In this document: piece by piece, positions 32,278 to 41,521 of the stretch | Layout of the letters: each line of letters begins with the position of its first letter | Numbering within the stretch: the first letter of the stretch is position 1 | NCBI GenBank assembly: GCA_025757745.1 | Contig: CP107217.1 | Span: 1,674,001-1,738,000 of the forward strand | Reading direction: 5' to 3' | DNA: 64,000 nt | From: Coriobacteriaceae bacterium | GTDB lineage: Bacteria; Actinomycetota; Coriobacteriia; Coriobacteriales; Coriobacteriaceae | Position numbers and translations under genes: made by a program | Notes under the pieces: generated by a model | Database searches by the model: none | Told to the model about the DNA's origin: nothing | What the model saw: only the letters and a program-made list of their open reading frames with translations

Positions 32278-34839
32278 ATGAACAAGCAGCAGCTGGCCTC
32301 CAAGATATGGGAGTCCGCCAACAAGATGCGATCCAAGATTGAGGCTAACGAGTACAAGGACTACATTCTGGGATTCATCTTCTACAAGTTCCTGTCCGAG
32401 ACCGAGGTTGCCCGCCTGAAGGCGCGCGACTTCGCCGAGGAGGACCTGCCCAGCCTGGTGGAAGACGACGAGGAGACTGTCGAGTTCGTCAAGGGCGAGT
32501 GCGGCTACTTCATCGCCTACGACAACCTCTTCTCCACCTGGGTGGCAAAGGGCGGCGACTTCGAGATTTCGAACGTTCGCGACGCGCTTTCCGCCTTCAG
32601 CCGCAATATCGATCCTGCACGCAAGCGCGTCTTCGACGGCATCTTCGACACGCTGCAGACTGGCCTCTCCAAGTTGGGTACCGATGCGCGCAGCCAGTCC
32701 AAGGCCGCTCGCGACCTCATCTACCTCATCAAGGACATCCCGATGGACGGTCGCCAGGACTATGATGTGCTCGGCTTCATCTACGAGTACCTCATCAGCA
32801 ACTTCGCCGCCAACGCCGGCAAGAAGGCCGGCGAGTTCTACACGCCGCACGAGGTGTCCATGCTTATGAGCGAGATAGTCTCGTGGCACCTGGCCGGACG
32901 CGAGAACATCACCATCTACGACCCCACGAGCGGCTCGGGATCGCTGCTCATCAATATCGGCAAGGCTGTGGCGCGCCGCAATGGCGACCCGGACTCCATC
33001 AAGTACTACGCTCAGGAGCTTAAGGAAAACACCTACAATCTCACGCGCATGAACCTGGTGATGCGCGGCATCCTTCCCGACAACATCGTGGCCAGAAACG
33101 GCGACACGCTCGAGGACGACTGGCCGTGGTTCGACACGGTGGAGAACAAGGACGAGACCTACGACCCGCTGTTCGTTGATGCCGTGGTGTCGAACCCACC
33201 CTACTCCCAGAACTGGGATCCGGAAGACAAGGAGCTCGACCCGCGCTTCAAGTTCGGTGTGGCGCCCAAGTCCAAGGCAGACTACGCCTTTTTACTGCAC
33301 GACCTATACCACCTGCGCCCCGACGGCATCATGTGCATCGTCTTGCCGCACGGCGTGCTGTTCCGCGGCGGCGAGGAAGGCACCATCCGAAAAAACTTGG
33401 TGGAGAACCGCCATATCCAGGCCATCATAGGTCTTCCTGCCAACATCTTCTTCGGCACGGGCATCCCCACCATCATCATGGTGCTGCGCAAGCAGCGCGA
33501 GACGAGCGACGTCTTGGTGGTGGACGCTTCCAAGCACTTCGTGAAAGAAGGCAAGAACAACAAGCTGCGGGCAAGCGACATCAAGCGTATCGTCGACGCT
33601 GTGACAACGAACGCGACCGTCGACAAGTTCAGCCGTCTGGTTCCCATCGACGAGATCCGCGCCAACGACTATAACCTCAACATCCCGCGCTATGTGGACT
33701 CGAGCACGGCCGCCGAAAGCTGGGACGTGTATGCCACCATGTTCGGCGGTGTGCCGAAGGCCGAGGTCGACGCGCTCGAGCGCTATTGGAAGGTATGGCC
33801 GAGCCTCAAAGGGCAACTCTACCGCGACGCAGGTGGATCGTGTCTTGTGCCCGCGACCGACGATGTTGCGCAAGCGGCAAAGGAAAATACTGACGTCCGT
33901 GCCTTTCTGGACGGATACCGTAATGCGATAAGCCATTTACCTGCCACGCTGCGAAGCCGCTTGGTAGACGGCGCCGATGAAGTTGATACCGTGGCGGAGG
34001 AAGAGGTCATCGCGGCGCTATTGAAAGACGCGCTGGCGGGCATGGCCCTGGTCGACGGCTACGACGCCTACCAGGCGCTCGACGATGCCTGGGTGGGAAT
34101 CTCCGGCGATTTGGAGATCATCCAGACTGAGGGGAAAACCGCCGTGCGCAAGGTAGACCCGAACATGGTGGTCAAGAAGAAGAACGGCAAAGACGTCGAG
34201 GTACAGGATGGCTGGGCTGGCCGAATCCTGCCGTTTGCGCTTGTGCAAGAGCGCCTGCTTGCCGAAGACGTCAAGGAGATTAGCTCCCGTGATTCCCGTC
34301 TAGGCGAGATATCGCAGGAAATAGACGGGATTCTCGAGAGCTTCGACGAGGAGGACAAGGGGTCTTCCGCTGCTGTCAACGACGAAGGTTCGTTTGTGGC
34401 GACTGAGCTCAAGAAGGCTGTGAAGGCTATCGGAAAGCACCCCGAAAACGATTTCGAGCAAGGTCTGGTTCGTGCGCAGGCGCTGTTCGATGAGGAGAAA
34501 AGCCTCAAGAAGGCAAACAAGGAAGCGAGAGTGGCTCTTGAGGAGGCGACCAAGGAAGTCATTGAGGGCCTGACCGATGCCCAGCGCGACGATCTATTGG
34601 TTGCCAAGTGGATAGAGCCGTTGCAGGCCGAGCTTCTGGCTCTTCCCGAAACCGTTGTGAGCGACTTCATCGCGAAGGTAGCTGCGCTCAACGCCAAATA
34701 CGCGACAACCTACTCGGACGTGTGCAACCAGATAGATGATGCAGAAAGCCAGCTAGCAGACATGCTGGGCCAGCTTACGGGCAATGAGTACGACATGGCT
34801 GGCATCGCCGAGCTGCGCAAGCTGTTGGGCGGTGAGTAG
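32278..34839 (+). CDS. hsdM: Type I restriction-modification methyltransferase subunit
   Basis: N6-adenine methyltransferase of a type I system, 853 aa (long for HsdM, typically ~500-800). N-terminal helical HsdM_N (SKIWESANKMRSKIEANEYK, ILGFIFYKFLSE), then the methylase: GEFYTPHEVSMLMSE near 186, SAM-binding DPTSGSGSLL from Asp215, and catalytic NPPY at 306-309. The C-terminal ~300 residues are charged and helical and probably hold HsdS. GTGAGG lies just upstream of the ATG. hsdS starts 2 nt after its stop. Confidence 0.95.
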   Translation: MNKQQLASKIWESANKMRSKIEANEYKDYILGFIFYKFLSETEVARLKARDFAEEDLPSLVEDDEETVEFVKGECGYFIAYDNLFSTWVAKGGDFEISNVRDALSAFSRNIDPARKRVFDGIFDTLQTGLSKLGTDARSQSKAARDLIYLIKDIPMDGRQDYDVLGFIYEYLISNFAANAGKKAGEFYTPHEVSMLMSEIVSWHLAGRENITIYDPTSGSGSLLINIGKAVARRNGDPDSIKYYAQELKENTYNLTRMNLVMRGILPDNIVARNGDTLEDDWPWFDTVENKDETYDPLFVDAVVSNPPYSQNWDPEDKELDPRFKFGVAPKSKADYAFLLHDLYHLRPDGIMCIVLPHGVLFRGGEEGTIRKNLVENRHIQAIIGLPANIFFGTGIPTIIMVLRKQRETSDVLVVDASKHFVKEGKNNKLRASDIKRIVDAVTTNATVDKFSRLVPIDEIRANDYNLNIPRYVDSSTAAESWDVYATMFGGVPKAEVDALERYWKVWPSLKGQLYRDAGGSCLVPATDDVAQAAKENTDVRAFLDGYRNAISHLPATLRSRLVDGADEVDTVAEEEVIAALLKDALAGMALVDGYDAYQALDDAWVGISGDLEIIQTEGKTAVRKVDPNMVVKKKNGKDVEVQDGWAGRILPFALVQERLLAEDVKEISSRDSRLGEISQEIDGILESFDEEDKGSSAAVNDEGSFVATELKKAVKAIGKHPENDFEQGLVRAQALFDEEKSLKKANKEARVALEEATKEVIEGLTDAQRDDLLVAKWIEPLQAELLALPETVVSDFIAKVAALNAKYATTYSDVCNQIDDAESQLADMLGQLTGNEYDMAGIAELRKLLGGE

Positions 34840-34840
34840 C

Positions 34841-36055
34841 ATGGCAGAGAAACAAAATACCCCAGAAATCCGCTTTGAGGGTTTCACTGACCCTTGGGAA
34901 CAGCGTAAGTTGGGAGAATTTGGTTCGGTTGCGATGTGCAAGCGCATCTACAAAGAGCAAACCTCGGAGCAGGGCGATGTTCCGTTTTTTAAGATTGGAA
35001 CTTTTGGTACGGATCCAGATGCCTTCATCTCCAATGAGCTGTTTGACTACTTCAAGCGTACCTATCCGTATCCAACCCCGGGCACGTTATTGATATCGGC
35101 TGCAGGAAGTATTGGGCGAGTTGTTGAATACCAAGGTGAAAAGGCATATTTTCAAGACTCAAACATTGTTTGGCTAGAACACGATCATAGATTGAACGAT
35201 ACGTTTCTCAAGCCTTTATATTCGCAAATTGAATGGGGCTTAGAAGGCAGCACGATTAAGCGACTTTACAACAAGGACTTACTGAGTGCAGAAGTCACTA
35301 TTCCAGGCAGTGGAGAGCAAAAAGAAATCGGCCGTTTCTTTGCCAAGCTCGACAACCTCATCACCCTTCATCAGCGTAAGTACGACAAGCTGTGTACGGT
35401 GAAGAAGTCGATGCTCGACAAGATGTTTCCGAAACCCGGCGAGACCGAGCCCGAAGTCCGCTTTAAGGGTTTCACTGACCCTTGGGAACAGCGTAAGTTG
35501 GGTAACTGTGGGACAACCTATGGAGGTTTGACCGGCAAAACCAAAGAGGATTTCGGTCACGGCAACGCAAGGTTCATCCCGTATACCAATGTCTTCGATA
35601 ACCCACTGACGGACACGAAGCGGCTCGAGGCAGTCGAAATTGATTCGAGCCAAAACCAGGTTGTGTATGGTGACGTATTCTTTACTGTGTCATCTGAAAC
35701 GCCGGATGAAGTCGGAATGTCCTCTGTTTGGCTCTCTGACCAGGAAGATGTTTACCTCAACAGCTTCTGTTTTGGTTACAGGCAAGATTCAACGTTTGAC
35801 CCGCATTACCTTGCTTATATGCTCAGATCAAGTTTGGTGCGTTCCAATCTCACTCTGCTGGCTCAGGGGATCTCTAGGTTCAACATCTCCAAAAACAAGG
35901 TGATGGAGTTAAGCGTTCCTGTTCCTTCTGTGGTAGAGCAGAAGCAGCTTGGCCAATACTTTACCAAGCTCGACTCCCTCATCACCCTTCATCAGCGTAA
36001 GTTGGATTTACTGAAGAATACGAAGAAATCGCTTTTAGACAAGATGTTCGTTTAG
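34841..36055 (+). CDS. hsdS: Type I restriction-modification specificity subunit
   Basis: 404 aa with two target-recognition domains (about 20-180 and 225-390), each introduced by the same block FxGFTDPWEQRKLG and closed by LITLHQRK. The duplicated DNA blocks (34869-34914 and 35457-35502; 35348-35376 and 35969-35997) are shared in inverted orientation with the half-gene at 36127-36741. This predicts recombinational exchange of recognition domains. Start ATG at 34841; a longer ATG frame at 34784 would run inside hsdM and lacks a site. Confidence 0.93.
   Translation: MAEKQNTPEIRFEGFTDPWEQRKLGEFGSVAMCKRIYKEQTSEQGDVPFFKIGTFGTDPDAFISNELFDYFKRTYPYPTPGTLLISAAGSIGRVVEYQGEKAYFQDSNIVWLEHDHRLNDTFLKPLYSQIEWGLEGSTIKRLYNKDLLSAEVTIPGSGEQKEIGRFFAKLDNLITLHQRKYDKLCTVKKSMLDKMFPKPGETEPEVRFKGFTDPWEQRKLGNCGTTYGGLTGKTKEDFGHGNARFIPYTNVFDNPLTDTKRLEAVEIDSSQNQVVYGDVFFTVSSETPDEVGMSSVWLSDQEDVYLNSFCFGYRQDSTFDPHYLAYMLRSSLVRSNLTLLAQGISRFNISKNKVMELSVPVPSVVEQKQLGQYFTKLDSLITLHQRKLDLLKNTKKSLLDKMFV
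34893..34914 (+). repeat. hsdS recombination repeat, N-side of TRD1
   Basis: 22 nt containing GGGAACAGCGTAAGTTGGG; identical at 35481-35502 (direct) and in inverse complement at 36638-36659. Confidence 0.85.
35348..35376 (+). repeat. hsdS recombination repeat, C-side of TRD1
   Basis: 29 nt containing CAACCTCATCACCCTTCATC; the inverse complement is perfect at 36173-36201, and a direct copy with two mismatches is at 35969-35997. Confidence 0.88.
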
Positions 36056-36088
36056 TTTTTTGACACAGGCATCACTCTGTGATCCCTG

Positions 36089-36125
36089 AAACCGTCGATT
36101 CGCATTAGCCGAATCGACGGTTTTT
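36089..36125. terminator. Bidirectional terminator between hsdS and the inverted half-hsdS
   Basis: AAACCGTCGATTCG (36089-36102) and CGAATCGACGGTTT (36110-36123) form a 14-bp perfect stem; T-run on the plus strand and A-rich left side allow use from both directions. It separates the convergent hsdMS and hsdR-hsdS' units. Confidence 0.88.
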
Positions 36126-36126
36126 A

Positions 36127-36741
36127 CTATTTGCGGCCGAGACACAAGACGTTATCGCCTTCTTGCTGCTGTCGCTGATGAAGGGTGATGAGGTTGTCGA
36201 GACCCTCTAGACAATCAGATATTGCTCGCTGTTCTTCGATGGTCGATGGTACTTCAGCCGTAATTTCAGCGAAACGTTCGTACCTCAGAGTTTGCGTATC
36301 TTTGGAGTTGCCCTGGGAGTTGCAGAGGTATTTGTAAAGCAATTCAGGCCTCTTCAACAGGTAGCCAAAGCAAGTCGAGTCAAGCTCGACTACAGGCTTT
36401 GCAACCACATAAGCTGGGCTTACGATACCGTTGTACCTGCTTGAACCGACCGCGCCCTGCCACATGCGCATGCTGTTGTACACGATGTCCCCAACGCGAA
36501 CAATCTTATAATTGGCGATGCTTGCGCCAGGATTGGTGTCTCTTTCGGATTCGGATGCCGGATAGATACCGTTGGCTACGCTAACCGACAGGATTTCTTC
36601 GGTTGAGGAGCGCTCATCGCTTTCGACAAACAGCTCCCCCAACTTACGCTGTTCCCAAGTTGAAACGAGGGGACGCATGGTCGCATGCGTCCCCTCAGAT
36701 AGACAAACTTTCGATTTCGCCTGTTCAAAAAAGCCGCTCAT
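36127..36741 (-). CDS. Half HsdS: single target-recognition domain, silent cassette or short specificity subunit
   Basis: 204 aa with one recognition domain between TWEQRKLGELF and LDNLITLHQRQQQ, the same boundary blocks as hsdS. Its ATG overlaps the hsdR stop (ATGA), so it would be translated from the hsdR transcript. It could serve as a donor of an alternative recognition domain by inversion, or dimerise as a half-subunit. Orientation is opposite to hsdS. Confidence 0.85.
   Translation of the reverse strand: MSGFFEQAKSKVCLSEGTHATMRPLVSTWEQRKLGELFVESDERSSTEEILSVSVANGIYPASESERDTNPGASIANYKIVRVGDIVYNSMRMWQGAVGSSRYNGIVSPAYVVAKPVVELDSTCFGYLLKRPELLYKYLCNSQGNSKDTQTLRYERFAEITAEVPSTIEEQRAISDCLEGLDNLITLHQRQQQEGDNVLCLGRK
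36173..36201 (-). repeat. Inverted partner of the hsdS C-side repeat
   Basis: Perfect 29-nt inverse complement of 35348-35376; two mismatches to 35969-35997. Confidence 0.88.
36638..36659 (-). repeat. Inverted partner of the hsdS N-side repeat
   Basis: Perfect 22-nt inverse complement of 34893-34914 and 35481-35502. Confidence 0.85.
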
Positions 36742-39700
36742 TCGTCGATGTCGAAGCCGCCTTCCAGGATGAACTTCTTCAACAGCGCCGCCGCACGGGT
36801 GTTCACCTTGAACAGAGGAAGCGTCTTGCCTTCCTTCTGCTCAAAGAAAGCCTTGGCGCGCGTCTTGTCCACCGAGTCCTTCAAATCGTCGAAGCGCCCG
36901 AACTCGTTAATGTTCGATTCCGTCAGGTCAAGCGCGGCCATGGTGGCAAGCAGCTCGCCGTCTATGCCGAGCGCCTCGACGATTCGCTCGACTTGAGCGT
37001 TTTTCGCCTTGCGGGCATAGGACGTGATGTAATCCCTCAACGTCTTGTCGTCTTCCAGGGCGACGTCCCCTCGCTCGACATCGTGAAGGAACAGCTCGGC
37101 GAAGCGCTGGTCATCCTGGCTTAGGGACGCGAACGATCGGTGGAGCTCCTCGCGCGCGGCGGCAAGACCCTCGTCGTCCTGCTCAAGGCATTTCAGCCAC
37201 TTCTCGAAGTTCGCGTTCATGTAGTCGCTGTCTATGAGCCCCGTGTCGATTTCGGTTATATGACCATCGAGCTCGTAGGGCGCTTCGGGCGCGTCGCCAG
37301 GCCCGCCCCCTCCTGCGAACAACTCCTTGTAGCGCTGCACGAGAATGAGGTAGGTCCGCTCGTCGATGACCGGTTGCACGAAGAAGGACTTGCCCCTCGG
37401 CTCGCCTTCCTCCGGCTTCTCCTCAAACTCGTAGGTATCCTGCTCCCATGTGAAGCCCTGCACCTTTGCGGCCTCGAGGAACTCGTTGAGCTCAACGAAC
37501 TCCTTGGCGAACTTGCGCCTGGCTTCCTGCGATGCGGGGAGCTTGGAGAGGTCCCCTACGCCAGCTGCTTCGAAGACCATGAGTATCTCCTGAAGGCGCG
37601 CGTCCATCAACGCGATATTCTCCGGTAGTTTCTGGACGAACATGTCGAGTGGGCGGTCTCCCGAATACAGCTTCACTGCCGCTTCGATATAGCCCTTCAT
37701 GGTGTGGGGATGACGGTAATAGCGGATCGTGCCGAAGGGCTTGTCGGGGCCGAACAGGCGATTCGTGCGGCTGAACGCCTGGATGATGCTCTCGTAGTCG
37801 ATGACCTTGTCGAGGTAGAGCGTGTTGAGCCATTTGGAGTCGAAGCCCGTGAGCATCTGGTCCACTACGATGAGCAGGTCGATGCGAGAGCCGCGGTTGG
37901 AGTCGACGTTGACGTAGGGCTTCTTGTGAGACAGGCGCGCCGAGATGTCCTTCTTCATGGCGGGCCATGTAGGGATGGTAAACTCCTGGCCGTATGCCTT
38001 GTTGTAGTCTTCTATGAGCTCGACCAGGGCATCTTCCCTCACCGTAGAGTCGGCGTTGTTGTCAATGCTCGGGTCGAAAAGGGCGGTCACCTTCATCTGC
38101 GGGGCGCGTTCCTTGAAGGCTCGGTAATAGTCGATCGCCTCCGGAATGGAGCTCGTCGCCAAGATTGCATGGAACTTGTTGCCATGGGAGAGCACCGGGA
38201 AACGGCGCAGGATGTCATCTACGACCTTTTCGTGGTGCGGAGTGCCGGGCCAGTATTGGGCGCGGGTGAGGAAATCCTCGATGCCCTTGATGCGGTTGCC
38301 AGCACTGTCGACCATCGGTCCCATGGGGACCTTTGCCGAGTCCATATAGTAGTAGAAGACCTTGCTCTTTCGATCGTCGAAGATAGCTTCGGCTACTGTT
38401 GCGGCTTTCGCTTGCTCTAGGGCGACCGCTTCGCGCACGTCGTGGTCGTCGAAGGTCGTCACCATATATGGGTCGAAGCCCAGGACGTTGCCGTCGCGGA
38501 TGCCGTCTGCGATGCTGTAACGGTGCAGACACTCGCCGAACACCATGGCGGTGGTGGAGCCCTTCTTCTGGTTCTCGTCGAGAATCGGCGTACCTGTGAA
38601 GCCGAAGAACAGCGCGTTGGGGAACGCGCAGCGTATGTCCTGGAGCATCTCGCCGAAGGTGGAGCGGTGACACTCGTCAATGACGAACACGATCCGCTTG
38701 GAGGCCAGGCGGTTGAGTTCCGCCTGGGTGATTCTACCCTCACCGGCCTTCACGTTGCTCATCTTCTGGATAGAGGTCACGATGAGGCGGTTCTTGGGGT
38801 CGTCGCTCGCGAGCTTCGACTTCAGCACCTGCGTGTTCTCGGTCCCCTGCACGTCGTCGGCGTCGTCTGCGAACGCGCGGTACTCGGAGAGCGACTGCGT
38901 GCCCAGCTCGATGCGGTCCATGAGAAAGATCACCTTGTCGGCGTCGCGCGAGTCGGCTATGAGCTGGGCAGATTTGAAGCTCGTCATGGTCTTGCCGGAG
39001 CCGGTGGTATGCCATATGTAACCGCCGGGGCGCCCCGGGGTGCTGCTCTTGGGTCTCTCGTCCCATTTGCACCTGCGCACCTTGTCGGATATGGCGGAGG
39101 CTGCGTAGTACTGGTAGCTGCGCATAACTTTCAGGCAGCCGTCCGAACTGTCGGCCACGGTGTAGAAGCCAATGAGCTGGTGCGCCATTGGAATGGAAAG
39201 CAGCGTGGAGGTGAAGCGTTTCCATTCGTCGGTTCCGGGTTTGTCGCCCGCGCAGACGGGCTCGTTGTTGAAGTCTTCCCAGTGGAAGAAGAAGTTCGGG
39301 TTGAACGTGCCCGTGCCAGGGTTGGCGAAATAGCGCGCCTCGTCGGGGGTCATCCCCACGAAGATCTGCGTCAGGCGGAAGAGCCCCGTGAACACGCCCT
39401 CGTGGGCATACTTTTCAATCTGACCAGTGGCCTGGCTGACGGGGATGCCGCTGCGCTTGAGCTCGATATGGATGACCGGCATGCCGTTGATGAGCAGGCA
39501 CAGGTCTCCACGGCGGTCGTTCAGGATCTTGTTCTTCGCAGGATAAACCGGCTGCTGAGCTATCTGGTAGCGGCTCTGGCCGGCTGCGATCTCCTGACGA
39601 TCATAAATCTTCAGACTCACCTCCTTGCCCAGGTGAAGTGTGTCGTCGGGGTTGTCGCGCGTGACGGCGACGGTCTTTCCGTTGATGAACCCGTTGAGTG

Positions 39701-39938
39701 CGAGTGGGGTCTTGAGCGTTTCGATTTGTTCGATGACCTGCGCCATCTCGCCCTGGGTGAGCGGGCAGCCGTTCAGGCGGTCTATGTCGGCGTTGTTCTG
39801 GAACAGAATCTTCGCCCAGTTGTCGATGAGGTCCTGCTCGGTGGGATAGCGAAGCACGCCCCCCGCGTCGTCCCAGCCGTGCTGCTTCAGCACGGTGATG
39901 ACCGCTTCCTCGAACGCTGCCTCTTTATCGAAAACCAT
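36738..39938 (-). CDS. hsdR: Type I restriction endonuclease subunit
   Basis: Motor and nuclease subunit, 1066 aa. The N-terminal PD-(D/E)xK nuclease shows GDLCLLINGMPVIHIELKR (Asp145, Glu159-x-Lys161). The SF2 helicase shows Walker A TTGSGKT near 310-316, DECH near 419, and later helicase blocks (GFTGTPILDENQ; QMLTGFDSKWLNTLYLDK; IIQAFSRTNRLF). The start ATG at 39938 follows AGG; an upstream in-frame start is less supported. Convergent with hsdM-hsdS and coupled to the half-hsdS. Confidence 0.95.
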   Translation of the reverse strand: MVFDKEAAFEEAVITVLKQHGWDDAGGVLRYPTEQDLIDNWAKILFQNNADIDRLNGCPLTQGEMAQVIEQIETLKTPLALNGFINGKTVAVTRDNPDDTLHLGKEVSLKIYDRQEIAAGQSRYQIAQQPVYPAKNKILNDRRGDLCLLINGMPVIHIELKRSGIPVSQATGQIEKYAHEGVFTGLFRLTQIFVGMTPDEARYFANPGTGTFNPNFFFHWEDFNNEPVCAGDKPGTDEWKRFTSTLLSIPMAHQLIGFYTVADSSDGCLKVMRSYQYYAASAISDKVRRCKWDERPKSSTPGRPGGYIWHTTGSGKTMTSFKSAQLIADSRDADKVIFLMDRIELGTQSLSEYRAFADDADDVQGTENTQVLKSKLASDDPKNRLIVTSIQKMSNVKAGEGRITQAELNRLASKRIVFVIDECHRSTFGEMLQDIRCAFPNALFFGFTGTPILDENQKKGSTTAMVFGECLHRYSIADGIRDGNVLGFDPYMVTTFDDHDVREAVALEQAKAATVAEAIFDDRKSKVFYYYMDSAKVPMGPMVDSAGNRIKGIEDFLTRAQYWPGTPHHEKVVDDILRRFPVLSHGNKFHAILATSSIPEAIDYYRAFKERAPQMKVTALFDPSIDNNADSTVREDALVELIEDYNKAYGQEFTIPTWPAMKKDISARLSHKKPYVNVDSNRGSRIDLLIVVDQMLTGFDSKWLNTLYLDKVIDYESIIQAFSRTNRLFGPDKPFGTIRYYRHPHTMKGYIEAAVKLYSGDRPLDMFVQKLPENIALMDARLQEILMVFEAAGVGDLSKLPASQEARRKFAKEFVELNEFLEAAKVQGFTWEQDTYEFEEKPEEGEPRGKSFFVQPVIDERTYLILVQRYKELFAGGGGPGDAPEAPYELDGHITEIDTGLIDSDYMNANFEKWLKCLEQDDEGLAAAREELHRSFASLSQDDQRFAELFLHDVERGDVALEDDKTLRDYITSYARKAKNAQVERIVEALGIDGELLATMAALDLTESNINEFGRFDDLKDSVDKTRAKAFFEQKEGKTLPLFKVNTRAAALLKKFILEGGFDIDE

Positions 39939-40149
39939 AGCAAAACCTATCTGCACAATTGCAAAAAGCGCATTTAACTGTTCCAAACATTATAGGTCAC
40001 GCGGCAATTTCCCCGGGATGGCTCAAGCCCATTACAGTGTGTAATAGGCCATCGATAAATTTCGATGGCGAGCATTCGGCGCATTGCCTACGATACGGAC
40101 AAGCCCCGAGGGGCCGCCGATCAGGCGCCTCCGGATGGCCGTCTGCCCC

Positions 40150-40884
40150 CTACCTCCCCCCCGCCTTCAGCTTTAGCAGCAGGTCGCCCAGCTCGGGGCA
40201 CTTGCTAGAGAGGCGCGTCTGGGGTCGCTCGCCCGTCCCCCACCGTTGGCGGATCTCCTGGGCGCGCGGACTCACGTGATAGTCTCCGTCCATCGCCTGC
40301 TTGAGCAACTTAGCGGTTACGCGCGCATCGGCTAGGGCACTGTGGGCATGGCCCGTCGACTCGTCAAACTCGATGCCAAACCACGTCGCCGCGTCACTCA
40401 AAGAAACGCGTCCGTGGCTGCCCACGTCCATGATCGAGGTATAAAACGCCTGCAGGTCGGCCCAGTCCGTAGGAAATGCGGAAAGGTCGATGTGTTTTGC
40501 CTGACACTCGGTCAAAAGCTGTCGACGGTCCGTCCCGCTCCAGCAAACTATCTGGGCGGAGTAGCGACCGATCCAATCGCTGAGCCTTTTGATCACCATG
40601 TAGAGCGGATCGGCCATCGCGGTGTCCACGGCCGATATCCCTGTAAGCTCGCGGACGGGAAACGCAACGCCTTCGGTAAATTCCGTCTGCACAAACTGCG
40701 AGAACTCACCCATAACGTTACCGTGATAATCGAGCTTGACGGCGCCGACCTCGATAATCTCGTTGCGCAGTCCACGGCGCTGGCGCTGTTTTGGCACCGG
40801 CGCAAACTCAAAGTCCAGCACAATCTGGCGCGCAAAGTTCGTCGTATCGATAGCCGAGATACCCGGCGTCTTTTCAGCTGACAC
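40150..40884 (-). CDS. DEDDh 3'-5' exonuclease family protein
   Basis: 244 aa. DnaQ-like exonuclease: motif I IVLDFEFAPV (Asp24, Glu26), motif II in the central part (WSGTDRRQLL), and motif III HAHSALADARVTA with the His/Asp pair. The family removes nucleotides from 3' ends of DNA or RNA; the specific substrate cannot be told. The N-terminal 18 residues and the basic C-terminus are extensions. Monocistronic; no linked partner. Confidence 0.85.
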   Translation of the reverse strand: MSAEKTPGISAIDTTNFARQIVLDFEFAPVPKQRQRRGLRNEIIEVGAVKLDYHGNVMGEFSQFVQTEFTEGVAFPVRELTGISAVDTAMADPLYMVIKRLSDWIGRYSAQIVCWSGTDRRQLLTECQAKHIDLSAFPTDWADLQAFYTSIMDVGSHGRVSLSDAATWFGIEFDESTGHAHSALADARVTAKLLKQAMDGDYHVSPRAQEIRQRWGTGERPQTRLSSKCPELGDLLLKLKAGGR

Positions 40885-41340
40885 GGTTAGGGCCTTTCTC
40901 CGTTGCTTGCCGCTTGCTACATAGGCGGCTACATTGCCGTAAGGATAGGCGCTCGTGCGGACATGAAAGCAGGGCGCAATGCCACGCGCCAGGCACTTGC
41001 CACACAGACGGTTCTAAAGGGAACACCGCTTTATTCAAATGTGTGAAAAAAATTTAGGCCCGGTGACTTGAATCAGCGGTCATCCCGGGCCCATCAGAGC
41101 TCACAGAGCTCTTGGTTGCTTTGGTCTTGCTCTTCACGGCGCTTATCGAACTTTCCGAGGCACTCAAGCAGCATTCGAAGCATAACAAGTCGCTGTCATT
41201 AAGGCACTGACCTCTTGACCAAGCAACGGCGCTGCCCAGCTATCCACAACTTGGGCTGCCGTCAACTTTATTCTATCCGCGAGCATCTGGTTTACCAAAT
41301 GGATTTTCGGTAAAGGAAGCACGGCACGCCCGCAAAACCA
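40885..41340. other. 456-nt gap: terminator, possible 29-aa ORF, no clear gene
   Basis: On the minus strand a tiny frame at 41183-41094 encodes MLRMLLECLGKFDKRREEQ... ending QSNQELCEL, but has no convincing ribosome site. Immediately after its stop is a terminator: GGCCCGG..GTGAC pairing with GTCAT.CCGGGCC (41057-41092) with an A-run (T-run on minus) at 41046-41052. These may be relics of a longer minus-strand gene. The remainder shows nothing I recognise. Confidence 0.5.
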
Positions 41341-41502
41341 CTACGCCCCAAGTGCCGCCATGGGAATCACCGCCACGCCATCGTCGCGTGTGTAGGCAAT
41401 GCTCCCCTTTCCAACCATGACCGCCAAAAACGCCGGCGCGGCATTCTGAGACGCGCTTTCCGCTTGAAGGGCGATCCGGAAAGCGCGATCCATTCCGAGC
41501 AT
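41341..41502 (-). pseudogene. Short C-terminal fragment, possibly of a DUF4143-type ATPase
   Basis: 53 residues: MLGMDRAFRIALQAESASQN at the start and AYTRDDGVAVIPMAALGA at the end. The terminal R-x-DGV-x-V-I/V-P pattern resembles the C-terminus of AAA ATPases with DUF4143, but no upstream body is present. It begins 20 nt after the stop of the DUF234 ATPase. Assignment is weak. Confidence 0.3.
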
Positions 41503-41521
41503 TACATCAGAGCGCGCTTGG

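Noticed and set aside
31240..32889. 549-codon minus-strand frame over the GIY-YIG and hsdM genes
   Set aside because: Shadow frame; the plus strand carries the RHH, GIY-YIG and HsdM motifs in a tight operon.
38442..39977. 511-codon plus-strand frame over hsdR
   Set aside because: Antisense to the nuclease and helicase regions of hsdR.
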